Source: JACJWR01 sp964556255 (GTDB lineage: Bacteria; Actinomycetota; Actinomycetes; S36-B12; UBA10799). From it: a stretch of 19,853 nucleotides of DNA. The stretch is from the NCBI GenBank assembly GCA_964556255.1, contig CAZKVQ010000055.1:1-19853 (forward strand), in the 5' to 3' direction. Shown piece by piece: positions 7,332-15,358 of the stretch (the first letter of the stretch is position 1; every line of letters starts with the position of its first letter). The notes under the pieces are model-generated. The model had not been told where the DNA came from. It was given only the letters and a program-made list of their open reading frames with translations, and made no database searches. A program made the translations under genes and the position numbers.

Positions 7332-7919
7332 GTGAGTGATCTTCGACAAGATCCAGCGACCGAGATCGACGAGGCGGACGTACTTCACACCGTCGGCAAG
7401 AGCTGGTGGGTGGTGCTGGTCCTCGGCATCCTCAGCATCATCGTGGGAATTCTGTTCCTGGTCTGGCCCGGCGCCACCATCGTGGTCGTCGCGGTGTTCT
7501 TCGGTGTCTGGTTGATAGTCAGTGGCATCGTTCAGCTGGTGCAGGGCTTCAACAAGGAACTGGACACCGGACAGCGGGTGCTGGCGGTGATCGTGGGCGT
7601 CATCAGCATCGTGTTGGGAATCCTGTGCTTCCGCGGTGGTATTGCCAACGGGGTCTACATCCTGAGTCTGTTCATCGGCTTCTCGTTCCTGTTCCGTGGC
7701 ATCTGGCAACTGATCGTCGGTCTCCAGTCCAAGGGTGTGTCCGGCCGGGGGCTGCTGATCTTCGGCGGCATCCTGGGCATCATCGCCGGAATCATCGTCC
7801 TTGCGGTACCGCTGGCTTCGTTGGTCACGCTGGCCCTCATCGCGGGCATCTGGCTGATCATCCTCGGATTTATCGAGATCTTCTGGTCGTTCAAGGTCAA
7901 GAGCGCGGCTGGCGCCTGA
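7332..7919 (+). CDS. HdeD/DUF308 family multi-pass membrane protein
   Basis: A 195-aa integral membrane protein with about six hydrophobic helices in three hairpins, as in the HdeD family; E. coli HdeD is linked to acid resistance. The N-terminal ~24 residues are polar and acidic (SDLRQDPATEIDEAD). Transmembrane blocks begin at WWVVLVLGILSIIVGIL and end with LIAGIWLIILGFIEIFW. The repeated motif GI(L)xIIxGI around residues 33-41, 89-97 and 150-158 reflects internal duplication. The GTG start has a GAGAGG ribosome site 9 nt upstream. An IclR regulator follows after 25 nt on the same strand. The biochemical role is unknown. Confidence 0.9.
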   Translation: MSDLRQDPATEIDEADVLHTVGKSWWVVLVLGILSIIVGILFLVWPGATIVVVAVFFGVWLIVSGIVQLVQGFNKELDTGQRVLAVIVGVISIVLGILCFRGGIANGVYILSLFIGFSFLFRGIWQLIVGLQSKGVSGRGLLIFGGILGIIAGIIVLAVPLASLVTLALIAGIWLIILGFIEIFWSFKVKSAAGA

Positions 7920-7944
7920 CGGGCGACAGCCGGTCGGACTGGAC

Positions 7945-8601
7945 GTGACAGGCCGTCCGGAGACATCCCAGACGCTGGACCGCGGGATGCGGTTGTTGGG
8001 CGTTCTGGCGGATTCTCCGGACGGCCTTTCCGTTGCCGAGTTGGCAAGCCGGCTGGAACTGGGGCGCACGGTCGTCTACCGACTGCTCGCGACCCTGGAG
8101 ATCAACGGCTATGTCCGGCGCACAGCGGACGGTCGCTGTCGACTCGGGATGGCCGCGGTAGGGCTCAGCCGTGGCGTGCAGCCGCTTCTGCGGACGGCCG
8201 CCGGTCCGGTGCTGGCGCAACTCGCGGACTCCCTCGGTGCCACGGCCCACCTCAGCCTGGTCGAGGGCGAGGACGTGATCGTCGTGGTGGTGGTCGAACC
8301 CACCACCACCGATTGGTACCTGGGTACGAGGGTGGGAGCGCGAGCCCCGTTGACGAGTCGTGCCACCGGAAGTGCGTTGCTCGCCGACACCAGGTCGTCT
8401 AGGACTGCCGGGACGCCCCGCGAGGCCCCCGCCTACGTGCTGGCCCTGGAAGGCGGCTATGACGTTGCGGTGCCGATCCGCGAAGTACCGGGGCTGGACG
8501 CCGCCGTGGGCGTTCTCACCCTCAACGAACCCGACCCCGGTGTGCTCGGACCGGCTTTGCGGGAGGCGGCCCGAGCTGTCGCGGATCAACTGCGGTCGTG
8601 A
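7945..8601 (+). CDS. IclR-family transcriptional regulator
   Basis: A 218-aa DNA-binding regulator. Residues 8-69 form the winged helix-turn-helix (QTLDRGMRLLGVLADSPDGLSVAELASRLELGRTVVYRLLATLE, split here as the typical IclR opening and recognition helix). The effector-binding part runs from about 82 to the end and keeps ATAHLSLVEGEDVIVV, PLTSRATGSALLA and VAVPIREVPGLDAAVGVL. It is shorter than the usual ~250 residues: the stretch between ALLAD and the AVPI strand is compressed. Ligand and targets are unknown. It may be cotranscribed with the DUF308 gene 25 nt upstream. The GTG start (7945) has only a weak GGAC-type ribosome site. Confidence 0.9.
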   Translation: MTGRPETSQTLDRGMRLLGVLADSPDGLSVAELASRLELGRTVVYRLLATLEINGYVRRTADGRCRLGMAAVGLSRGVQPLLRTAAGPVLAQLADSLGATAHLSLVEGEDVIVVVVVEPTTTDWYLGTRVGARAPLTSRATGSALLADTRSSRTAGTPREAPAYVLALEGGYDVAVPIREVPGLDAAVGVLTLNEPDPGVLGPALREAARAVADQLRS

Positions 8602-8652
8602 GCGACGGGTGATTCCGGCAATCGCCCCCGCTCGCACCCACGCCGCTCATGA

Positions 8653-8658
8653 GACTAT
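8653..8658 (+). promoter_or_regulatory. Weak candidate -10 box before GH18-like gene
   Basis: GACTAT ends 6 nt before the ATG at 8665, the same position as the better TANNNT boxes elsewhere in the window. The first base differs from consensus, so this is a weak call. Confidence 0.3.
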
Positions 8659-8664
8659 TGGGGT

Positions 8665-10185
8665 ATGAGCGACACCCATGCACGGCAGGCGACGCCTGTG
8701 GTGGCCGCCACCGGCGGTCTTCGGCGCCTACTCGTGGGCGGAAGCGTCGCCCTGGCGTCACTCGGCCTCATGGCCTCGGCACTAGCGGCGCCGGCGCAGG
8801 CGGCCACCACGCCGAGACCCATCGCCACCGGCTGGCTGCCCTACTGGACCTCGGACGCGAGCATCAGCAGTTTCGCGGCCAACGCGGACCTCTTCGCAGA
8901 TGTGAGTCCCTTCTGGCACGACACCGAGCGTGGGGCGAGTCCTGGGCAGATCGTCATGGTCAACCATCTGGGCGCTGCCGAGCGCGCCTCCCGGTTGGCG
9001 GTGCTACGCAGGTCGGGAAAGCCGATCATTCCCTCGATCACCGACGGAACCGGCAAGGGTTGGATGTCGAACGCGCTGTCGACACCAGCAGGCCGATCAC
9101 GGCACGCGCTGCAGATCGTGTCGCTGGTGATGGCCAACGGCTACGACGGCATCGATCTTGACTACGAGCAGTTCGCGTACGCCGACTCGCAGAGCAGTTG
9201 GACCACTACCCGGGGTCGTTGGGCGGCCTTCGTAGCAGAACTCTCTGGGGCGCTGCACGCGCGCGGCAAGTTGCTCACCGCGGCGCTGCCAACCACCGAC
9301 TACTGGGTCTACGACTTCGCGGCCATGGGCAGGTATTTGGACCGAGCCCGGGTGATGACGTACGACTACTCCTTCGATTCACCCGGTCCGATTGCGCCGT
9401 TGCCCTGGGTCCTCAGCCAAACCGACGCTGCCTTGAAGTACATCCCGCGCAGCAAGCTCTTCATGGGAGTGCCCACCTACGGACGCGACTGGGTGGTTCG
9501 CGATGGCAATGGCAACCCCGTGGTCACCCGTGCCAACGGCACCAAGGGAAGCCTTGCGGATTGCCCGGCCGGGTACTCCACCAAGAAGAAGGAGGTGTCC
9601 GCGAAGGACACCATCGCCTATGCGGCCGCCGTGGGCGCGACACCGCGTCGCACTGCGACTTCGCGGGAGATCACCTTCCAGTACGCGAAGCGCTACTCCG
9701 CGGGCGGACGCACGTGCTCCATCCTGCGCGAGGTTTGGGGTGCGGACGCCCTGACGGTGGCCGAGCGAACCCGGGCGTTGCTCGCGAAAGGCGTCGCAGG
9801 GATAGCCCTGTGGACGGTCGGAGGCGAGGATCAGGGGCAATGGGCCGATCTGCGCAAACAGGCCTGGGCTCGAACCCCGATCTACCAGCCCGTCATCAGT
9901 TTCGCGGCCCCCCGTACCGCCAAGCGAGGAGTACCGGCCAGGTTCGTCGCGGTGGTTCGCGCCGGTGGCCGCCCGTTGGCCGCGAGCCCTGTGACGTTGC
10001 AGTTCAAGGCTGCCGGGTCGCCCCACTGGGCAACGGTGAAGACCTCGCCGACGGGACCCAAGGGCAGCGTCGTCTTCAACATCCTGCTGAACCGTTCAGG
10101 GGACTTCAGGATTGCTGTGCCGGCTGGTCCGGGACACACCTCGAGGGTGACCGGCGCACACACGGTCACCTATCTCCCTCGTTGA
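8665..10185 (+). CDS. Secreted glycoside hydrolase family 18-like protein with C-terminal Ig-like domain
   Basis: A 506-aa exported protein. The N-terminus has a twin-region signal peptide: a polar stretch, RR at 20-21, a hydrophobic core (22-42) and a likely cleavage after AQA near residue 46. The catalytic domain (about 50-400) has the GH18 signature DGIDLDYE (161-168) with the catalytic Glu168, and PTYGRDW and ALWTVGGED near the barrel end. This resembles spore cortex-lytic and other peptidoglycan- or chitin-acting GH18 enzymes (YaaH/SleL type), so its substrate is a GlcNAc-containing glycan by inference. Residues ~405-506 look like an all-beta Ig-like domain (PVTLQFKAAG, GSVVFNILLNRSGDFRIAVPAG). 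A TAT signal is possible from the paired Arg, but the context is not a classical SRRxFLK. Confidence 0.9.
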   Translation: MSDTHARQATPVVAATGGLRRLLVGGSVALASLGLMASALAAPAQAATTPRPIATGWLPYWTSDASISSFAANADLFADVSPFWHDTERGASPGQIVMVNHLGAAERASRLAVLRRSGKPIIPSITDGTGKGWMSNALSTPAGRSRHALQIVSLVMANGYDGIDLDYEQFAYADSQSSWTTTRGRWAAFVAELSGALHARGKLLTAALPTTDYWVYDFAAMGRYLDRARVMTYDYSFDSPGPIAPLPWVLSQTDAALKYIPRSKLFMGVPTYGRDWVVRDGNGNPVVTRANGTKGSLADCPAGYSTKKKEVSAKDTIAYAAAVGATPRRTATSREITFQYAKRYSAGGRTCSILREVWGADALTVAERTRALLAKGVAGIALWTVGGEDQGQWADLRKQAWARTPIYQPVISFAAPRTAKRGVPARFVAVVRAGGRPLAASPVTLQFKAAGSPHWATVKTSPTGPKGSVVFNILLNRSGDFRIAVPAGPGHTSRVTGAHTVTYLPR

Positions 10186-10258
10186 CCTGAGGCGCCCGAC
10201 GCCGTTGGCCTAAGGACGTCGCGAGCCGCGGGACAGCGAAACGTGCCACCATGGGCCT

Positions 10259-10558
10259 GTGACCGCATTGCCCGTGCCTGAGCAGATCCTCGAATCGGAG
10301 GAGCGAACCGAGGTCGATGGACCCTGGGTCACGATTGTCTGGAACGATCCGGTGAACCTGATGTCCTACGTCGTGTTCGTCTTCCGGCAGTACTTCAAGT
10401 ACTCGCAGGAGAAGGCCGAAGCCCTGATGCTGCAGGTTCACAACGATGGCAAGGCGGTTGTCTCCAGCGGCGGTCGGGATGAGATGGAGCGCGACGCCAG
10501 CGCGATGCACTCGTTCGGTTTATGGGCGACGGTGAAGAACGACGGGGCCGGCGGATGA
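10259..10558 (+). CDS. clpS: ATP-dependent Clp protease adaptor ClpS
   Basis: The 99-aa N-end-rule adaptor that delivers substrates with bulky N-terminal residues to the ClpA/ClpC-ClpP protease. The core is WVTIVWNDPVNLMSYVVFVF (around 23-42, substrate pocket NDPVN), then LMLQVHNDGKAVV and a C-terminal GLWATV. The first ~20 residues are the usual flexible arm. GTG start at 10259. A CACCAT hexamer 6 nt upstream could be a poor -10 for a leaderless mRNA; no ribosome site is visible. It heads the conserved clpS-DUF2017-mec-cysO-cysM run. Confidence 0.95.
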   Translation: MTALPVPEQILESEERTEVDGPWVTIVWNDPVNLMSYVVFVFRQYFKYSQEKAEALMLQVHNDGKAVVSSGGRDEMERDASAMHSFGLWATVKNDGAGG

Positions 10559-10588
10559 TCCGGGCATTCCCACGGGCGGGGGCCGAGC

Positions 10589-11164
10589 ATGGCTGAGGCC
10601 TTTCGTCGCACAATGTCGGGTCGACTGGTTGTTCGGATGGATGCGGTCGAGCGAGGCGTCGTGGCCAACATGATCCGGGAACTGATGGAGATCGTGGCGG
10701 CCCCGGAGGCCAAGCAGGCCGACCCGTTCGCGGTCGAGATGGGGTTGGAGGATCTGGACCTCTCGGTGGATGTCGCCTCGATGGAGATGCTGGGGGAGCG
10801 GGACCCGGTCACCCAGCGACTGTTTCCCGACGCGTACGCCGACGATGAGCAGGCGGCCATGGACTTCCGGCGATTCACCGAGCTCTCGTTGCGCCAGCAG
10901 AAGAGTGCCAATGCCGCCACAGTCCTGGCCTGCCTGGAGCGCAGCGGGGACAAGGTCACCATCACCCGCGATGAGGCATTGGCGTGGCTGACCGCGCTGA
11001 ACGATCTTCGGCTCAGCCTGGCGGTCCGGCTGGGGTTGGAGGACGAGGCCTCCCATGAGGAACTCGTCGGCTTGCCACAGGAGGATCAGCGTTACGCCGG
11101 CTTCCAGATCTACGACTTCTTGACGTGGCTGCAGGACTCCCTTGTGCGAGCGTTGAGCGACTGA
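10589..11164 (+). CDS. DUF2017 family protein
   Basis: A 191-aa actinobacterial protein of unknown function, placed directly after clpS as in mycobacteria (Rv1332). It is predicted soluble and mostly helical, with no signal or membrane segment. Recognisable parts are the N-terminal FRRTMSGRLVVRMDAVERGVVANMIREL, an acidic middle, RLFPDAYADDEQAAMDFRRFTE, and a C-terminal WLTALNDLRLSLAVRLGL ... YDFLTWLQDSLVRAL. A purine-rich GGGGG ribosome-type stretch precedes the ATG. It is 30 nt after clpS and 4 nt before mec, so it is almost certainly in the operon. Confidence 0.88.
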   Translation: MAEAFRRTMSGRLVVRMDAVERGVVANMIRELMEIVAAPEAKQADPFAVEMGLEDLDLSVDVASMEMLGERDPVTQRLFPDAYADDEQAAMDFRRFTELSLRQQKSANAATVLACLERSGDKVTITRDEALAWLTALNDLRLSLAVRLGLEDEASHEELVGLPQEDQRYAGFQIYDFLTWLQDSLVRALSD

Positions 11165-11168
11165 GCTG

Positions 11169-11594
11169 ATGTTGCAGATATCTTCCGACCTGGTGGATGC
11201 CATGGTTGCCCATGCCCGGGCCGACCACCCTGATGAGGCCTGCGGGGTACTGGCTGGCGCCGCGGGCAGCGGTGTCCCGTCCCGTTTCGTGCCGATGCTC
11301 AACGCCGCCCGCTCGCCAACGTTCTATGAATTCGACTCACATGACCTGCTCGCGCTCTACCGAGACCTCGACGATCGCGATGAGGAGCCGGTGGTGATCT
11401 ACCACTCGCATACCGCCACCGAGGCCTACCCGTCGCGGACGGACATCGCCTACGCGTCTGAACCGGGCGCCCACTACGTTGTGATTTCGACCCGGGAGAC
11501 CGGCTCGGAACCCGGGCCTTACGAATTGCGTTCCTTCCGCATCATCGACGGGCAGGTTCTGGAGGAAGAGGTATCGGTGGTGGGTGCGGACTGA
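11169..11594 (+). CDS. mec: Mec: JAMM metalloprotease releasing cysteine from CysO
   Basis: A 141-aa zinc peptidase of the JAB1/MPN (JAMM) class. In M. tuberculosis the orthologue Rv1334 cuts the cysteine from the CysO-cysteine adduct, and this protein matches it over its whole length. The JAMM residues are present: Glu23 in HPDEACGVLAG, and H-x-H-x7-S-x2-D as His79, His81, Ser89 and Asp92 in YHSHTATEAYPSRTD. It starts 4 nt after the DUF2017 stop, so it is translationally linked. cysO follows after 62 nt. Known pathway: CysM makes CysO-cysteine from thiocarboxylated CysO and O-phosphoserine; Mec then frees cysteine and CysO. Confidence 0.96.
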   Translation: MLQISSDLVDAMVAHARADHPDEACGVLAGAAGSGVPSRFVPMLNAARSPTFYEFDSHDLLALYRDLDDRDEEPVVIYHSHTATEAYPSRTDIAYASEPGAHYVVISTRETGSEPGPYELRSFRIIDGQVLEEEVSVVGAD

Positions 11595-11599
11595 TCACG

Positions 11600-11605
11600 T
11601 AGGCT
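11600..11605 (+). promoter_or_regulatory. Possible internal -10 box upstream of cysO
   Basis: TAGGCT, the same hexamer that precedes rph, lies 51 nt upstream of the cysO ATG, just after the mec stop. Here a ribosome site (GGAG, 11644-11647) lies downstream, so if used it gives a leadered mRNA. No -35 is apparent. Confidence 0.3.
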
Positions 11606-11656
11606 GTCAGCCGAGATCCGACCCCTTCATGCTGCGAGACATTGGAGTCTGCCCAC

Positions 11657-11929
11657 ATGGCCATCGAGGTACGAGTTCCGACGATCCTTCGTCAGTACAC
11701 CGCGGACGCGAAGGTCGTCACCGCATCGGGCGCGACGATCGGGGAGGTCGTCGCGGACCTGGACGCCAACCATCCGGGTATCGGCGACAGGTTGCTCGAC
11801 GATCGGGGTCTTCGTCGGTTCGTGAATGTCTACCTCAACGATGAGGATGTCCGCTTCCTCGATGGACTCGCCACCCCGGTGGCTGACGGCGACAGCGTCA
11901 CGATCCTGCCAGCCGTGGCCGGCGGCTGA
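11657..11929 (+). CDS. cysO: CysO sulfur-carrier protein (ThiS/MoaD-like)
   Basis: A 90-aa ubiquitin-fold carrier whose C-terminal Gly-Gly becomes a thiocarboxylate and donates sulfur to CysM. Nearly every segment matches mycobacterial CysO: VRVPTILRQYT at the start, the RRFVNVYLNDEDVRFLDGLATPVADGDSVTILPAVAGG end with the terminal GG intact. The ATG at 11657 has GGAG 9 nt upstream. It is 33 nt from cysM. The activating enzyme (MoeZ-type) is not in the window. Confidence 0.97.
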   Translation: MAIEVRVPTILRQYTADAKVVTASGATIGEVVADLDANHPGIGDRLLDDRGLRRFVNVYLNDEDVRFLDGLATPVADGDSVTILPAVAGG

Positions 11930-11962
11930 CCCTCGCCGCCGGCATCGCCGCCTTCCTTCCCC

Positions 11963-12910
11963 ATGCGTTTCGATTCGTTGGTCGACTCCGTCGGCGACAC
12001 CCCGTTGGTGGGGTTGCCGAGGCTGTCGCCGTCGGCGGGTGTGCGGCTGTGGGCGAAGCTGGAGGACCGCAATCCGACCGGTTCGGTGAAGGACAGGGCG
12101 GCCATCGCCATGGTCGAGGCCGCCGAGCGGAACGGTACCCTGACTCCGGGTGCAACCATTCTGGAGCCCACGAGTGGCAACACCGGGATCTCGCTAGCGA
12201 TGATCGCCCGGACCCGCGGTTACCGCCTTGTGTGTGTGCTGCCGGAGAACACCTCGACCGAGCGTTCGGAATTGCTGCGGATCTTCGGTGCCGAGATCAT
12301 CTACTCACCCGGACCCGGCGGTTCCAATGAAGCGGTCCGGGTGGCAAGAGCGCTTGCCGAGGAGAACCCCGACTGGGTGATGCTCTACCAGTACGGCAAC
12401 CGGGCGAATGCGGACGCCCACTACGCCACCACCGGTCCGGAGTTGCTTGCCGACCTCCCCACGATCACGCACTTCGTGGCGGGGCTGGGAACGACCGGGA
12501 CGTTGATGGGGGCGGGTCGGTTCCTGCGCGAGCACAAGCCGGGTATCGAGATCATCGCGGCAGAGCCACGATATGGCGAACTCGTCTACGGCCTGCGCAA
12601 CATCGACGAAGGCTTCGTGCCGGAGTTGTACGACCCGGATGTGTTGACCCGCCGAATCTCGGTGAGTGCTCGAGATGCCATTCGCCGTACGAGAGAACTC
12701 ATCGACGTCGAGGGGATACTCGCCGGCGTCTCGACGGGAGGGATCTTGCACGCCGCCCTCGGCATTGCGCAGCGGGCCCATGAACAGGGTGAGGTGGCGG
12801 ACATCGCCTTCATCGTCTGCGATGGCGGATGGAAGTACTTGTCCACCGGCGCTTACCTCGGGGACCTCGATGAGGCCGAGGCCAGACTGGAAGGCCAGGT
12901 CTGGGCCTGA
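11963..12910 (+). CDS. cysM: CysM: O-phosphoserine sulfhydrylase using CysO thiocarboxylate
   Basis: A 315-aa PLP enzyme of the cysteine synthase fold. The PLP lysine is Lys43 in NPTGSVKDR; the phosphate loop TSGNTG is at 70-75 and GTTGT at 176-180. The Arg known in M. tuberculosis CysM to select O-phosphoserine (Arg220 there) is present as Arg212 in GLRNIDEGF. The C-terminal lid WKYLSTGAY ... LEGQVWA, which receives the CysO tail, is also conserved. So this is the CysO-dependent enzyme, not an O-acetylserine sulfhydrylase. The protein is slightly shorter than the mycobacterial one because a loop after residue 24 is missing. No clear ribosome site precedes the ATG. Confidence 0.97.
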   Translation: MRFDSLVDSVGDTPLVGLPRLSPSAGVRLWAKLEDRNPTGSVKDRAAIAMVEAAERNGTLTPGATILEPTSGNTGISLAMIARTRGYRLVCVLPENTSTERSELLRIFGAEIIYSPGPGGSNEAVRVARALAEENPDWVMLYQYGNRANADAHYATTGPELLADLPTITHFVAGLGTTGTLMGAGRFLREHKPGIEIIAAEPRYGELVYGLRNIDEGFVPELYDPDVLTRRISVSARDAIRRTRELIDVEGILAGVSTGGILHAALGIAQRAHEQGEVADIAFIVCDGGWKYLSTGAYLGDLDEAEARLEGQVWA

Positions 12911-12990
12911 CGTTCCCCCGGTCGTGAGCGGGGCGCCCAAGTGATCAGGCTCACCGCGGAGAGGCATCGATCAGATCGCGGTCAGCAGCC

Positions 12991-12996
12991 TATCCT
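12991..12996 (+). promoter_or_regulatory. Candidate -10 box of leaderless murI mRNA
   Basis: TATCCT is followed by 6 nt and then the GTG start at 13003. No ribosome site fits. This suggests murI begins a new transcript separate from the mec-cysO-cysM unit. Confidence 0.5.
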
Positions 12997-13002
12997 TGTC
13001 AC

Positions 13003-13806
13003 GTGGTGGATTCGCCGATCGGCATTTTCGACTCTGGTGTGGGCGGCTTGACGGTTGCGCGTGCCGTTTTGGACCAATTGCCAGACGAGTCGATCTACTA
13101 CGTCGGGGATACCGCACGAGGGCCATACGGACCCCTGCCGCTGGCACAGGTGCGCGCCAACGCCCTCGATGTCATGGACCACATGGTCGAAGAGGGCGTC
13201 AAACTCCTGGTGATCGCCTGCAACTCGGCGAGTGCAGCTGTTCTGCGTGACGCGCGGGAGCGCTACTCGGTCCCAGTGGTCGAGGTGATTCAGCCGGCGG
13301 TCCGACGTGCCGTGCAGGCCACCCGAAACCGTCACGTCGGCGTGATCGGTACCCAGGCCACCGTGACCAGCGGCGCCTACGACGATGCGTTCGCGGCCGC
13401 CCCACAACTCACGCTGGTATCGCAACCGTGCCCGCGGTTCGTCGACTTCGTCGAATCTGGCATCACCTCGGGACCAGAGTTGCTGGCGGTCGCCCATGGC
13501 TACCTCGACCCGGTGATCGCGGCTGGGGTCGACACCCTGGTCCTGGGCTGTACCCACTACCCCTTGCTCACCGGTGTGATCTCCTATGTCGTGGGCAACG
13601 GGGTGACACTGGTGTCCAGCGCGGAGGAGACGGCAAAGGACGTCTATCGCGTCCTGGCCCAACAGGAGTTGATGAGTCCGCCCGGCTCGACTCCGAGCCA
13701 CAGATTCCTGGCGACGGGCGATCCGGCACCGTTCCGCGAACTGGGTCGTCGCTTCCTCGGTCCAGAGGTCAGCGAGGTCGAGCATGCTGCGTCGGTGATG
13801 GCGTGA
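13003..13806 (+). CDS. murI: Glutamate racemase
   Basis: Interconverts L- and D-glutamate to supply D-Glu for peptidoglycan stem peptides; cofactor-independent. The 267-aa length is typical. Catalytic residues are visible: DSGVGG (Asp10/Ser11), VGDTARGPYG (34-43), the first catalytic Cys73 in ACNSAS and the second Cys183 in LGCTHYPLL. GTG start follows a TATCCT box. The stop TGA overlaps the GTG start of the next gene by 3 nt (13803-13806), so translation of the two is coupled. Confidence 0.97.
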   Translation: MVDSPIGIFDSGVGGLTVARAVLDQLPDESIYYVGDTARGPYGPLPLAQVRANALDVMDHMVEEGVKLLVIACNSASAAVLRDARERYSVPVVEVIQPAVRRAVQATRNRHVGVIGTQATVTSGAYDDAFAAAPQLTLVSQPCPRFVDFVESGITSGPELLAVAHGYLDPVIAAGVDTLVLGCTHYPLLTGVISYVVGNGVTLVSSAEETAKDVYRVLAQQELMSPPGSTPSHRFLATGDPAPFRELGRRFLGPEVSEVEHAASVMA

Positions 13807-14546
13807 AGCTCACGATCGTGGGTTGCGCCGGCTCCTTCCCGAGCACCGATTCCTCCGCCTCCTGCTACCTGCTGGAGCACGAGGGCGTGCGGGTACTGCT
13901 GGATCTCGGGAGCGGCTCGTTCGGTCCGCTTCAGCGATACATCGACCCCGGAACGATCGATGCGGTGATGCTCTCCCACCTGCACCCGGACCACTTCGCG
14001 GACATGTGCCCATTCTTCGTGATGCAGACCTACCACCCCCGGGGGCCGGGTCGGCGCATCCCGATCTACGGACCGCAGGGAACCGCGGCGCGGGTCACCG
14101 CGGCTTATGGAGCCCCCGACGCCGACGGAATGTCGGCCGTGTTCGACTTTGCGCCGTACCCGCGGGGGTCATTCCACGTCGGACCCTTCGTGGTGACCGC
14201 GATAGGCGTCGACCATCCAGTCGAGGCCTACGCGCTGCGGGTGGAAGCGGGCGGTTCGACGCTGGTCTACTCCGGCGACACCGCAGTGTGTGACGGACTC
14301 ATCGAAGCCGCTCGGGGAGCCGACCTGGCGTTGTTCGAAGCCTCGTTCATCCACGCCGAGCGTAATCCTGAGCACCTGCACATGAGTGCGCACGACGCCG
14401 CGACGGTAGCCAACACAGCCGGAGTGGGTTCGCTGGTACTGACCCACCTGGTGGCCTGGCACGACAATTCAGGAGCCCTCGCCGAAGCCGCACATTTCTC
14501 AGGTCAGGTGCGGCTGGCCGAGGGCGGCATGTCGATAGAGATCTGA
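13803..14546 (+). CDS. Metallo-beta-lactamase-fold hydrolase, Rv1339-like (probable cAMP phosphodiesterase)
   Basis: A 247-aa cytosolic metallohydrolase. The GTG start overlaps the murI stop. The N-terminus MKLTIVGCAGSFPSTDSSASCYLLE and the metal motif SHLHPDH (58-64, H-x-H-x-D-H) are clear. Further metal ligands are probably in GVDHPVEAY (135-143), YSGDT (Asp159) and THL (His215). It matches the mycobacterial Rv1339 family, reported to be an atypical class II cyclic-AMP phosphodiesterase, and sits in the same place after murI. Activity is therefore likely on cAMP, but other phosphodiester substrates cannot be excluded. In mycobacteria rph follows directly; here a tetR/epimerase pair intervenes. 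Confidence 0.9.
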   Translation: MKLTIVGCAGSFPSTDSSASCYLLEHEGVRVLLDLGSGSFGPLQRYIDPGTIDAVMLSHLHPDHFADMCPFFVMQTYHPRGPGRRIPIYGPQGTAARVTAAYGAPDADGMSAVFDFAPYPRGSFHVGPFVVTAIGVDHPVEAYALRVEAGGSTLVYSGDTAVCDGLIEAARGADLALFEASFIHAERNPEHLHMSAHDAATVANTAGVGSLVLTHLVAWHDNSGALAEAAHFSGQVRLAEGGMSIEI

Positions 14547-14560
14547 CCTGAAGCGGTCAG
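14543..14560. terminator. Short hairpin between convergent Rv1339-like and tetR genes
   Basis: CTGACC at 14543-14548 pairs perfectly with GGTCAG at 14555-14560 around a 6-nt loop. The left arm contains the stop codon of the hydrolase gene, and the tetR gene ends 13 nt away. A weak bidirectional terminator is possible; no U-tract is present. Confidence 0.35.
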
Positions 14561-14572
14561 GCCAGTCTGCCC

Positions 14573-15334
14573 TCAGTCGGAGAATCCGATCATGGACAGC
14601 ATCAGGTCGATTTGGGCATCGAAGTAGGAGTCCCGCACCGCAGGGTCATCGTCGATCACGTTGTGGGTGTGGCCGAAGAGTTCGAACGAGATCGCACCGA
14701 AGAGTGCCGACCAGCTCGTCAGCGCTCGAAGCAGTACCTCGTCGCTGAGGAGGTGGGTGGGCAGTTTGCTGCGCAGGGGTGCGACGGCGGCCGCCAGGGA
14801 ACCGCTGCGCCCATCTGGGCCCGGTTGTGGCGCCGGCTTGGTCTCGATCAAGATCGTCAGCAGGACCTCCGGAAGTCGGGAGGCCGCCCCGATGGTGGCC
14901 TGCGGCGCCTGGTACCCGGGCACTGGGGATCCGAAGATCAGCGCGTACTCGTGGCGGTGATCCAGGGCCCATCGCCGCACCGCACGCCACACGGCCCGGA
15001 AGGAATCAGCTGGCGCATCTCCGGAACCGACCGACTCGGCCAAGGCTTGATCCGCTACATCGCCGACCGAGTCGTAGGCCGCGACGATCAGGGCCGTGAG
15101 CAGGTCATCCCGGCTCGGGAAGTAGCGGTAGATGGCTGATGAAGCCATGTCCAGGTCACGGGCGATCGCCCGCAAGGAGAGCCCAGACGCGCCCTCCAGC
15201 GCGAGTTGTCGGCGCGCCGACTCCAGAATCTCCGAGGTGATCTCGAGCCTCGCCCTCATCCGAGCCGTGAGATTCCGGGGTTGGTTCGCCGCCTCGGTTG
15301 ACACTTCTGGTTGCTGCGCCTGGGCCGGGGTCAT
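14573..15334 (-). CDS. TetR-family transcriptional regulator
   Basis: A 253-aa repressor-type regulator. The ATG at 15334 is preferred; an in-frame upstream ATG at 15382 would add 16 residues unlike the family and would run into the operator region. Residues ~27-75 are the TetR DNA-binding domain (EITSEILESARRQLALEGAS, then LSLRAIARDLDMASSAIYRYFPSRDDLL). The C-terminal half resembles the WHG/TetR_C_33 type ligand domain (RRWALDHRHEYALIFGSPVPGY). It is divergent from an NAD-epimerase gene across a 167-nt region with GAGCA-type palindromes, so it most likely represses that gene and itself. The ligand is unknown. Confidence 0.93.
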   Translation of the reverse strand: MTPAQAQQPEVSTEAANQPRNLTARMRARLEITSEILESARRQLALEGASGLSLRAIARDLDMASSAIYRYFPSRDDLLTALIVAAYDSVGDVADQALAESVGSGDAPADSFRAVWRAVRRWALDHRHEYALIFGSPVPGYQAPQATIGAASRLPEVLLTILIETKPAPQPGPDGRSGSLAAAVAPLRSKLPTHLLSDEVLLRALTSWSALFGAISFELFGHTHNVIDDDPAVRDSYFDAQIDLMLSMIGFSD

Positions 15335-15358
15335 GTGTCCATGGTGACACCCAATTCG

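Noticed and set aside
9198..10190. A 330-codon plus-strand frame inside the GH18-like gene
   Set aside because: It is a frame-shifted shadow of the secreted hydrolase, with Arg/Gly-rich composition and no domain.
12916..12934. Terminator after cysM (CCCCG ... CGGGG)
   Set aside because: Only a 5-bp stem, 8-nt loop and no U-tract; too weak to call.
12982..13785. A 267-codon minus-strand frame opposite murI
   Set aside because: It mirrors murI almost exactly; murI has all its catalytic residues and this frame has none recognisable.
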